This document shows positions 44,301 through 53,352 of a stretch of 64,000 nt of DNA, piece by piece; position 1 is the first letter of the stretch; each line of letters opens with the position of its first letter. Where the stretch lies: positions 67,840,905 to 67,904,904 of the forward strand of contig OZ026630.1 of the NCBI GenBank assembly GCA_964020975.1, given 5' to 3'. The stretch is from Hermodice carunculata (Eukaryota; Annelida; Polychaeta; Eunicida; Amphinomidae). A program made the translations under genes and the position numbers. The notes beneath the pieces are model-generated. The model ran no database searches, was not told the origin of the DNA, and saw nothing but the letters and a program-made list of their open reading frames with translations.

Positions 44301-46780
44301 GGAAAATCTTGTACTGAGAAATTCATCGCATGAGGATACTAATCTGGGGAAACCCCGGCTTTCCCCAGCAACCATCTGTTCGCATCCGGAATGACATTGG
44401 ATCCCCACGTCAGCCAGACTCATAATCCAACAGACCAAATCTGACTGTTTAGGTTTTTGACGTGATAACACAATTTCACGTCAGTTTTTTTACGTAACGT
44501 ACATTACTAGGACCAGTGTTACTGTAGGGTATAAATAGGCATGCCCAATCTGTTACAGATCAGCCATTGGTGAAACCCATCCAGGTCGAAACTGGTCTGG
44601 TGATTTCTGGTTGGTGTGACAGACAGGCATCCTTGTTTGCCATTCACACTAACCCAGTATCACTATAATTTGATAAGATAAAGTTTTATCTTATCTTAGC
44701 TTCTCTCTGTAAGCCATATTGGAACCCTACTACAATTGCAGTGATAGAACTACTGGGGACAACAATGCATTGCGCAACTGGCAATTACATTGTAGGTTAT
44801 GCATGCAGGCAACTGACTGTGCTAATCACATATTATGATGTACATACCATTAAACTTCACCAATGGGTATCAGTAATTTTTTTTGTTTTTTATTTTTTTT
44901 TTTGATTTGTTTTGTTTTGTTTTGTTTTTGTATTTTTGTTCTTGATGAGAAACACGAGTCTCAAAACCAGCTGAACCTTTTGTCTCTGCAACACGGCGAC
45001 TTGCCTACTTTTGCTCAACAAGTTTTGAAAAATTAACAGGTATGTCATGTTGAACTTACTTGCTGGTACATGTACATGTAACAACACACCAATAAAAGCT
45101 ACTTGAAAGAAAAAAATCTTTGTCTTCCATGGACAGGAACTGCACAATATGAGAAAGAAGTAATGATAGTAAGAGTCCTGTATTAAAAGTGTATTTCATG
45201 TTTTTATAACTCAGATTCATGAAGAAGAAGCCAGCAGCAATTGTACCTCTTCTCCCTCTGACCTTCATTGTCGGATATCAAGCAGATCTCGCATATGGCA
45301 CGAAAATGGACCGCATCAGAGGTATGCTTTTTGTGTGTGTGTGTGTGTGCGTGCGTGCGTGAGTGTGTGCGTGCGCAAAAGTAATAGATACAGCAAATCT
45401 CTGATACTCTGGTGGCTCCTAGCTCAGGCCAAAATTAGTACCATTAGTCCTATATCATCAACTCAAAAGGGAAAATGCGTTTCAATTTCTTCACTGTGAA
45501 CATGCATGCAAGTCCCATTTTATTGCCAAATGTATATTTTTCCAGTAATGTCAGCTTTTATACATGTGCATGAATATTGGTACAGGTTTGAAATGTTTGG
45601 ACCCTGCCTGTTTCAGTGAGTTAGCCTACTTATGTCTCAGCTTTCCATGGTGTGGGTTGGATGTTAAGCACACAACCCACGTCAAGGAAAGCTGTTGACC
45701 TAGAGAAGGTTATAGTGATAGGTGTTATCTACAATTCTTATTCAAATTGTTTGAAATTCGGATGAAAAAAGTCAAAAATATTGAAGCAGGCAACTTTCCA
45801 CCTGCAGCCAGTTTTGGCCAGCATAAGAGGGAAAGAGTGAAAATATGTTAATGAAATTTGAACTGTTTTTGTTCTTATTAAGGGTGTGGTACACTTTATG
45901 ACTCTCATGTATAAATGCTTGATGTGTGTCTGTGGTCACCATCTAATACCCTATAGCTAATAAAAAGTATATATTTTCTGAAAGAACATAACATCTAATT
46001 TGATGAGGTAACGGAATTGCTATTGATGTTATTAAATTTTAAATCAGATTCTTAGATTTTGCATATATTTAAAATTTTAAAAAATAAAAATTAGATTTAG
46101 TTTGTAGTGTCAAAGGAATGAACACTCTCAAAAGCGTATTTTAAATTTTTGAAAAAGGGCTTAGTTCTAATTTCATTGCTGTTGAATTTTAAGATTTTTA
46201 ACTTTAATTTAAGCATCTTATAAATTTTGTATTAAAACCCTCATCAAAAATTTAAAACACAGTTTTCCTGCTAGAAGTGTACTGTTTCATTTACCATAAG
46301 AAAATAATGTTTCCCATTTTGGTGTTTGCACTATTTATTTTTTTTGCAAAAACAGGTAAAATTAAAATTTTTAATTAAGCAAGTAAAATTTAATTTCTTA
46401 ACACCTACAGAGATTTCATTATTTTTAATAGCTTAATCCAAATGTTTCATTTGAGAAAAAATATAGTTTATATGATCTCAAATAAGAACTCCAGTGTATA
46501 TAAGGGCATGTTCGGAGCACAGGCATATTTTTTGTGTAAAGTGCTGTAAAAGTGTATGATGCCCTTGAAGCTAACAATAAAATGGCTTTGACAAATGTCT
46601 GTCCATGATGTATATGGTTTGTCTGTTATATCATCATTATATGCTGAGCAGAGATATCAGTTATTCTGTCTTTCAGCTGATGCACAGAAAATTCTAGCAG
46701 ATGAAATGGGTTTGCTTGATTTACCAACTGGACTTCCAACCATGGAAACATTAGATCAGAGGAGAGCTCAGCAGAAGTAG
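38293..46780 (+). CDS. PLGRKT: Plasminogen receptor (KT), four coding exons
   Basis: PLGRKT is a small two-helix membrane protein of mitochondria and plasma membrane. In vertebrates it exposes a C-terminal lysine that binds plasminogen and promotes its activation. The coding exons 38293-38373, 40148-40278, 45215-45321 and 46677-46780 have clean GT-AG sites and join in phase to 140 residues; human PLGRKT has 147. The protein starts MGSIIGKAMDENMQKTQEFM and continues with a Met/Gln/Arg-rich segment (MERQMQMQNFMREQQMAMQL). The first hydrophobic helix follows (WWAGFYGIVAMVGIAGF), then KKKP, the second helix (AAIVPLLPLTFIVGYQADLA) and YGTKMDRIR. The last residue is Lys (RRAQQK), as in vertebrates. 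The start ATG aligns with the human N-terminal MGFIFSKSMNESM. ATTAAA near 46906 may serve for polyadenylation. The introns hold a SINE, a Penelope-like remnant and other repeats. Confidence 0.95.
40148..40278 (+). CDS. PLGRKT: PLGRKT coding exon 2
   Basis: It lies between TTGTTTCAG and GG|GTGAGT. It encodes the Met/Gln-rich amphipathic stretch and the first membrane helix, leaving in phase 2. Confidence 0.94.
40999..41335 (-). mobile_element. tRNA-derived SINE with two tRNA-like heads
   Basis: The insertion is flanked by the 8-bp direct repeat CAGTCATA (40991-40998 and 41336-41343). On the - strand, two tRNA-like units (about 41335-41249 and 41097-41008) each show an A-box-like TGGTCGAGTGG and a B box GGTTCGAGTCC. 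Each is followed by ATAAAATATA. The two units are 241 bp apart and differ by only a few bases. The A box and B box spacing and the long variable region suggest descent from a Ser- or Leu-type tRNA. It lies in PLGRKT intron 2. Confidence 0.82.
43056..43096 (+). ncRNA. Type I hammerhead ribozyme, minimal form
   Basis: All core elements are present in order. Stem I 5' strand AGCCT (43056-43060) is followed by CTGATGA (43061-43067). Stem II is GTCC/GGAC with loop AGTGAA, then GAAA (43082-43085). A very short stem III (AC-GC-GT) follows, then cleavage triplet GTC (43089-43091). The stem I 3' strand AGGCT (43092-43096) pairs perfectly with AGCCT. Predicted self-cleavage is after C43091. Tiny stem III loops are characteristic of hammerheads in Penelope-like elements, where they process the transcripts. 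Confidence 0.88.
43218..43543. repeat. Inverted repeat inside the Penelope-like element
   Basis: About 90 bp at 43218-43308 (TATATCTTATTGGCAATGTC...) reappears inverted and diverged at about 43458-43543. The second arm is in the coding orientation leading into the endonuclease. Partial inverted copies are common in this element class. Confidence 0.75.
43578..43975 (+). repeat. 199-bp tandem duplication of the endonuclease segment
   Basis: Copy 1 (43578-43776) and copy 2 (43777-43975) both begin GACACATCAACTTAGTC and differ at about one position (TTATTATT versus TTAATATT). The duplication is much younger than the element itself. Confidence 0.93.
44559..44604 (+). ncRNA. Decayed second hammerhead-like motif
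   Basis: The layout is the same as at 43056. Stem I is ATCAGCCA with TGGTGAT (one bulge), followed by TTGGTGA in place of CTGATGA. Then come a stem II of three pairs, GAAA, a short stem III and GTC. The two changes in the invariant core should abolish cleavage. Its position after a TATA box marks it as the second terminal region of the element. Confidence 0.55.
45215..45321 (+). CDS. PLGRKT: PLGRKT coding exon 3
   Basis: It lies between TAACTCAG and G|GTATGC. It encodes FMKKKPAAIVPLLPL, the second helix and YGTKMDRIR. The human counterpart reads IKKKKPAF ... YGTLLERM. Confidence 0.94.
45608..45837 (+). mobile_element. TTAA-type MITE with variable hairpin (member 5)
   Basis: The hairpin at 45638-45694 has outer arms CAGCTTTCC/GGAAAGCTG and inner arms GTGGGTTG/CAACCCAC. 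It starts about 30 bp from the inferred left end. The right end, reverse-complemented, reads CTCTT TCCCTCTTATG beside a decayed TTAA. The downstream half aligns with the 14.0-kb member (GATAGGTGTTATC, CCAGTTTTGGCCAG). The element ends are decayed, so borders are estimated from family length. Confidence 0.6.
46677..46780 (+). CDS. PLGRKT: PLGRKT terminal coding exon with C-terminal lysine
   Basis: After TCTTTCAG it encodes ADAQKILADEMGLLDLPTGL, then PTMETLDQRRAQQK and a TAG stop. The terminal Lys, the ligand-binding residue in vertebrates, is present. Confidence 0.93.
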
Positions 46781-49073
46781 ATAGAAATTTGTCTTCAAGT
46801 GTCTCAGGAAGATGTTTAGCATTACCAGTGATTGCCATGCCCAGGGATGAGTGTACAAAGGACCTAAAGAGCTTGACCATATGAAAGTCCACTGGATTGA
46901 TCAAGAATTAAATATAAAGTGTGCAAGTTTTGCTGGAAATTTGTATTTTTTTATGTAATTATAAAGAAGATGGATAACAGCTGTGCTGCTGACACTGTAC
47001 TTGAGAAATCATGTTGGACATATGGGGCCAGTAAAATTCACCACATTTGCCCTTCTTATGCAATAGATGTAAACATACTTTGCGTAAAGGAGTTTTGTGG
47101 AATGTATTTTGTCAGACCATGCTGTTTCAAAGGGCATAACAAATGGGAAAAAGGTCAAAAACTCTATTTGAGAAAAAAAGTGAATTTAAGGAGAAAGTGG
47201 TAAACCAATGCTGTTTGTTTGTGATTGTCAATACTTAATAGGTTTAGTGCATAGCTCAAAGGCAATTTTTGAAAGTGGCTGGTAGCCTGCTAGGGTCCCG
47301 GCCCAGCAGTTGAGGGCCCTAGGTCTGCTAAACAGGCAACTGGAAGGGAAGTCGGTGTTGCAACTTGAAGGAAAAGGAAGCACCGAATGGGCAGCATTTG
47401 AACACTATGCAATGTTTTTCCAGAAAAGGTTGAGATACTAACTGTTTGATTCAGTGGTGCTTGTCTTCAGAAACCACTCTGATAAGAGACCACCTGTCTT
47501 GAAAGACCACCTTTTACATGTATGTTATATTGATCAGTGCTTTTCATCTGATTTAATACCTCCTATATGAAAGTGCACCTGTCTTCAGAGACTACAATTT
47601 GGTCAGCATTAAGACTGGTCTTTCAAGAAGGGTTTCATTGCACTTAATTTTGGAAATTCATTATTTCAGAGTTTTCTGTAGCATGTTCAGTTTATCATAT
47701 ATATATATAATATATGGAATAGTTGATAGTTCTTAATTACACATGATGTTTAATCTTGTGTTTCTTACACCATCATGGGAAACACACAAATATAATGTGA
47801 AAAACACTCGTATATGATAAAGTGCATCCCGTATATTCAGGGAAAGGATTGTGAAAGGTGAGGGGAAACAAGGAAGTATCCAAGAAAAGGTGAAAAATTG
47901 CATGGACTTGCTGGAGACAGCCTTTTATATTCCAACATCTTTCAGAGAATAATTTGCATATTTTCAACAGTCTGCCTCATTAAAATTTTTTTTAAATGCT
48001 GGGTTTCCCTTACCATTTGGACTGCTTCGTGATAAGTGGTATTGCTCCTCAGGTAAAAAGCTGTCCCTATAAGACAAGTAAATTATACATCCTATCAATA
48101 TGGCATTACATTCATGGACCAATTTCAAAGTCAGCAGACCCAAGAATCCAAAATGTGTCATCAGTAGTGTCCATTGTTAACACTGTAGTACATAATTACA
48201 GTGGTCCCCCTCCTATAGAGCCACCCCAAATGCACCAGGATTGTGGCCTTATAAGAGGAGTGGCCTCTCCTGAGAGGGGAAATACAATATGCCGTTTGTG
48301 TTGCACACACAAATGGCCTCTCTAGAGAGAGCACTGTAGCAGCTACAGGCATCAATCCTTGATAAGCTGCACCAATAGTGAAACAGGTCAGACTTGTTTT
48401 CAGATTGTTCTACCTTTGCCAAGTAATTTTCATTCATTCAAATAAACTTAATCTATTTTGCACTCTTCCTCATTTCTGGACATTAAATATCACTTTTTGA
48501 TTTTGACAGGTTTGGAGATGGACAGTGACAAAAATATCGAAAGTAATGCCACTTTGAAGAACCCATTGCAATTAATGTAGAATTGACATTGTGATAAAAT
48601 CTTTCATCATCGTGATACTCATAATAGCACACAGCTGCTCAAAAGAAGCAGCTTGAACACATCACCTTCAGATCTTCACCTAGTGACCATAAAAGCCTCT
48701 TTGTCACTTTTTTTTTTTTTCAATTTTAGTATGTGTGCAATTATAGTAGGGTTGAAACATGTATGAAATGGAAGTGGGAAGTCATATACATGAAGTTCTG
48801 GGACGTCAACAAGTTTTTTTTTTCTAAAATGTCATATTTTCATATCTTACCTGTCATGGTAATAAGTTTAATCAGCATTTGTAACCCGGTAATACAATAG
48901 AAACATACAACTGTGACTAAGGATATTTGTGTACTGGGTTGAATACATATGATAAAAACTGTTAAGTGGGACTCCCTTATTGAATTGGTTTGCAAAGTGA
49001 AGACTTGAACATGCATGCATGCATACATACATACATACATACATACATATACACACACACACAAGCAGACATA
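46781..49073. other. PLGRKT 3' UTR and downstream intergenic
   Basis: The 3' UTR probably ends soon after ATTAAA (about 46906). The remainder is AT-rich. A GACCAC-rich MITE-like piece occurs near 47460-47620. No further coding exon was seen. Confidence 0.4.
48197..48338. mobile_element. Possible short MITE with ACAGTG ends
   Basis: ACAGTGGTCCCCC at the left faces GAGAGAGCACTGT at the right, and GGCCTCTCTAGAGAGAG near the right end forms a hairpin. CAGTG ends recall hAT elements. No 8-bp duplication was found. Confidence 0.35.
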
Positions 49074-50246
49074 CGAGGGCTGGTTGAAAAGCTCTAAGCC
49101 TAGCTGTGAGAGACCCGTACAAAGTCCATGGTTTTCATTTATTTCAGTGCATAGTCCCATTCCAGGTTAACACTTTTGCAAGCAATGCTGCAAGGCCTGG
49201 ATGCCAGTCAGGAAAAAATTTTCTTCGTCCCCCCTGCAAAAGTCATTCACAGTGGAAATGACGTCATCATTACCAGGAAAATGGTGACTAGCTAGTTCCT
49301 TTTTCATTTTGGGAAACAGGTGGAAGACTGATGGGCAACCACCAATTTGTGAACAGGAGCATTGTCTTGATGGAAGAGGACTCTTTTAGTGAGCATTCCC
49401 CATTGCTTAGCTTTGATAACTTCAGGAAAACTGTCTCTTCCATTGATAGTCTGGCCTTTTTCAAGGTAGTCAATCAGCAGAATACCCTCGGAATCCCAAA
49501 AGACTGAAGCCATCACCTTTCCAGCAGAAGGAACTGACTTGGCTTTTTTGGGGTGGGGGTGATCGTGGATGCTTCCATTCTTTAGACTAAATTTTGGTTT
49601 CTGGTTCAAAGTGATGAATACAGCTCTCATCCATGGTTACAAATTGGGCCAAAAAATCATTGGATCTGCTTCAAAACGGCATAAATTGTCATGGGACGCC
49701 AGGAATCTGACACGTTTCTGATCCGCTGTCAAGAGCTTTGGAGAAGCTATTGTCGTTCCCAACTCCTTGGGGATAATGTGCTCAACCCTCTCCCAAGGGA
49801 TGCCCACAGCACTAGAAACATGTCAACTGGTCAATCGTCGATCAACCATCACTATGTCATGCACCCGGGTTATGTTTTCGGGAGTGGTTGCTGTTGAAGG
49901 CCTTCCTGGATGCATGTCATTGTCATGGCTCTCTCTGCCACTCTTGAATTCCACTGCCCACTTCTTAACAGTGGAAAAGGAAGAGACCATGTCGGCATGT
50001 ATCTGTGTTGCAGTTAGCCCTTTCAGTTGCAGGTACTTGATGACTGCCCTATAGCCAGTTTTGTCCATTTCTGGTGATTTCAATGGGTAGGTTCACAAGA
50101 TGGTCTGGCACAAAGACCTTAATCACACTCAAGTTGCAGTTTTTATGTCTATGATTCATTAAATGATTGTACTTGTTAGTGCCAAAAGTTTGTTTCAATC
50201 CGATTGAGATATCCCACTAGGCTTAGAACTTTTCACTCAGCCCTTG
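49074..50246 (-). mobile_element. mariner-family DNA transposon (internally deleted)
   Basis: TA dinucleotides flank both ends (49072-49073, 50247-50248). The terminal repeats CGAGGGCTGGTTGAAAAGCT and, reverse-complemented, CAAGGGCTGAGTGAAAAGTT match at most positions and continue into TCTAAGCCTAG. The transposase is on the - strand. CA/TG and ACAT microsatellites lie directly outside or near both ends. Length is 1.17 kb, slightly under the usual 1.3 kb. Confidence 0.93.
49150..50083 (-). pseudogene. mariner transposase pseudogene
   Basis: The N-terminal helix-turn-helix region is intact in one frame (RAVIKYLQLKGLTATQIHAD, then STVKKWAVEFKSGR, then GRPSTATTPENI). Further on are TMDESCIHHFEPET (first Asp), SAGKVMASVFWDSEGILLID (second Asp) and LFHQDNAPVHK. 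The block that normally carries the last catalytic Asp (SPDLAPSDYF) is absent: sequence jumps from the NAPVHK region to FPKMKKELASHHFPGNDDVI and FFLTGIQALQ. Frame changes are also present. It is therefore inactive. Confidence 0.9.
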
Positions 50247-50646
50247 TAAATACACAGGCATGCATGCACACACACATATACATGCACATACCTGCTTTTG
50301 CACACACACATATGACTAGGCCCAGCTTGTCCAAGCAACTTTTCATTATTTTTGTTACCTGTGCATGTCTAGCTTTCCCTGTGGAAAAGGTCCAGTTGGA
50401 CTGAATTGTGTCACAAGTATTTGTGTTTACCATCAAATGTCTTTCAATAAACCAAGGCTGCTTTGTCACAGATAACCTTGTAAGAAGACTGGGCAAGTGT
50501 TGACTTTGCTATGTCACAGGTTTGAAATTAATCTGACTACATGTTTTTTTCTTTTTGTTTGAAACCTTCAGCTTAATACTATAACAACTTCAAGTCTTTA
50601 CCTCTGTTTAAAACAATGGAAATTAAATCGATGCCCATGTCAACCA

Positions 50647-50747
50647 TTCTTCTTCTTCTTCTTCTTCTTCTTCTTCTTCTTCTTCTTCTTCTTCTTCTTC
50701 TTCTTCTTCTTCTTCTTCTTCTTCTTCTTCTTCTTCTTCTTCTTCTT

Positions 50748-50820
<73 letters not shown>
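50647..50820. repeat. TTC(43) then TTA(15) microsatellite
   Basis: A pure TTC (GAA on the other strand) tract of about 129 bp is followed directly by about 45 bp of TTA and then TTTTA repeats. Open frames of poly-Leu/Ile here are artefacts. Confidence 0.97.
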
Positions 50821-50822
<2 letters not shown>

Positions 50823-52960
50823 GTTATTTTATTTTATTTTATTTTAGGGCCAGGGTTTTGTACACACAGTCAGTTACAAACTGGGTCTGAAAAAAAGTAC
50901 AAAAAAGTACAGACCCATGTGTCATATGTGGGTGTCAAGATGTGATGCTGTCTGATGCCAGCTGAACTAGTTTCTATTGTACATTTTCATGTCTTGTCGG
51001 TGCACAGCATTGATGTCATGCAGTGCTAGTCCATGTCTCTTAAAACTTGACCAACTTGGACTAAAATAATGCCATTGTTGTTTTGTCATATGACCTAAGT
51101 TAGTGGAGGAAAACATTTTGACAAGACATTTTGTAACTCCACTCTGCAAACCTTCCAAAAAGTTTTAGGATTTCACTAAATTTGTGTTTACATGTACATG
51201 TACCTGCAGCTCATGTATACAGTGCCAGTGTTTGTGGGCCATGATACCTCATGAGATGATTCGTGGAAATACTTATATTATTATTATAAGCAGTGTTTCT
51301 AATAGATGTGTATTTAATGAAGATAGATTGTGATATGTGCAACTAATATGTGTGAATGAATCCAAATGATTTTTCTGACTGGTCAGACAAACCTGAAACC
51401 ATTGATATATGATGTCAGTGGGCAGGCTGAGTTATGTAGGTACACAAGAGTAGTACCATACTTGAACTTGAATGTATAAAACGAAACATTCTTTCTGCAC
51501 TAATCATTCATAAAGTGAATTGTATTCCTGTGCTGCCTGGAAAGTATACTTAGTGCTGTAACTTTTGTTTCAAGCTTTGTACTTTTGAACTGAGAAGTGT
51601 GCAGGTTTATTCTGTGAATAGACCATGACAGACACATGTCTGTATGTAAATGGTTTTAATATGATTTCATGGAAATAAATTGTGTCCTGAAATTGTGTAA
51701 AGTATACAATGTCTGGTTATTTGTTTGCTACTAAAGATACATATAGGCCAAATACTGAAATGGTGGTCCTGCATTGTGGGCAAACTTTATAAAGCAGATC
51801 ATACAAGCTTGTCAGCAGATTGGTCTAACCAGGTAAAGAGCTTCCATAATTGTTTGGGGTTGTCTACTTTACACTTTATAAGTGTTGATAGCATGAAAAA
51901 AAAGTATAGCAGTTACTGCTTAGAGAAATAAAAATGCATTCTTTATTCCATGCTATGCAAGACAAGTATTTTCAGAAATTTCTTCGGATAGGATTCGTCT
52001 CTTCCTGAAATTAGGTCACTGTAACCTTGTTCTTTGACACCATCACTTTGGGTGACCATCTTTTGAAACAATAAACGTGCTCTCCATTGGGGGACTAGTG
52101 CTATCTTATGCTTGATATTGATGAGAAATCTAGAATTCAGAAACATCATCTTGGCCAATGTTTGTGGCATTTATTTTTCCAGAACTTTGCCCATCTATCC
52201 TCCCAAACATACAGGGATTGTTTCCTTGAACCTTGTAAGAGGGGGATCACAATGGCAGCTATAGCCATTTTAAGCTCTGCTGACCAAATGTATGCAGACC
52301 CAACAAGAGCTAAATAAATGAAGAAATGGGGGGGGGTGTCTTTGCGATAAATTCAATCATGTATTGGTCATCCAATAAAAACAAAAATAAGCAAGTAAAG
52401 AAGGATTTTATTTACAAATCTACAGGTCAATGCTGACCTATTTGTCCCACATACAGTACATACCCTAATTCACAGTAGGAGCAATACAGAATAGACACTG
52501 GTAGTAATTCTATAAATTCTATCAACTTTTTCCACCTACAAATTAATAGGATGGGTAGCATGGGAACACAATTTTCAGACTATAGAAGTTGAGTTTTAGC
52601 ACCCTAAATGGTAACATAAGAGAAGGGAAAAATACAATACAAAAAAGAAAAAAAAAAGGACAAACAAACCAGCACCTGTATTGACAACACACTATGTACC
52701 ACTACTCTTTCCACATTTCTGCTGCCTATTAACATTATTAACTCAAAAAGTATGGCAAAACAGCACAATATGTGCATATATACAAGCCATGGCTCCATCT
52801 CTCTTAAATCTGCAGAAGATTAAAGTGTTTGTGCTTTACATCGGTAACCAGGGACAATTCCAGTCCCATCTGGTCTGGGTTTAGATTCGGCATGCTCATT
52901 GGATACCACCTGCCCGGTACAATGCATGTGCACGTTGTATCATTTTCCATCCGTACTCAA
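50821..52960. other. Intergenic, no supported gene
   Basis: Candidate AATAAA signals occur (for example near 51674) but no coding exon precedes them. The sequence shows ordinary AT-rich complexity. Confidence 0.4.
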
Positions 52961-52963
52961 TTC

Positions 52964-53308
52964 TTAATGCAAGAACTTGGCAAGATGGACAAGACAGCGT
53001 GGCTTCTGACACCTCATGATCATTTTAAATTTGTCATCAATTACAAGGGTTTCAAAATTCAGAATATATTTAACTTCATTGAACCGTATCTGTCTATTGG
53101 GACAGTGCCTTGTGCAGACCATTAAGTAATGGAACTCATCTTCGACAGACCCAATATCACATTTTATTTTCACAAATACGTTTGCCTTTACTATTGTTTT
53201 GCAGGCATATCTGTTTCTACAGATAAGGTATATGAACCTTGACGAAATTTGAAGAAAGCAGTCATGTATCTTTGATCTTTGACTTCCCATAAATATGGTT
53301 CTGTACAA
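52964..53308 (-). mobile_element. LINE fragment: C-terminal Cys/His region after the reverse transcriptase
   Basis: The - strand reads KCDIGSVEDEFHYLMVCTRH, then NFETLVIDDKFKMIMRCQK and LVHLAKFLHYAF. The C.....EDE.HFL..C motif followed by the LA.F...A ending is the familiar extreme C-terminus of CR1/Jockey-like LINE polyproteins. Only this fragment is present. Upstream frames are closed. Confidence 0.7.
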
Positions 53309-53352
53309 AACTGGTTTTTTGAATGAACGATAAGTGCATAGTTTGCCACTGT

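Larger units (their letters stand above)
42480..44700 (+). mobile_element. Penelope-like retroelement remnant
   Basis: Around 43497-43640 the + strand reads INTPKGGTCRHINLVYLLTC then GICHKQYV. This is the Cys-rich start of the GIY-YIG endonuclease typical of Penelope-like elements, and LMNRLREHF follows. Two promoter-like terminal regions surround it. Each has ACGTAACGT, a TATA box (TATATAAAGG near 42919; TATAAATAGG near 44530) and a hammerhead-type motif shortly after. The reverse transcriptase region is missing between them, so this is an incomplete, dead copy. The exact outer borders are approximate. Confidence 0.72.

Noticed and set aside
50616-50945. Poly-Leu/poly-Ile open frame
   Set aside because: It is a translation of the TTC/TTA microsatellite.
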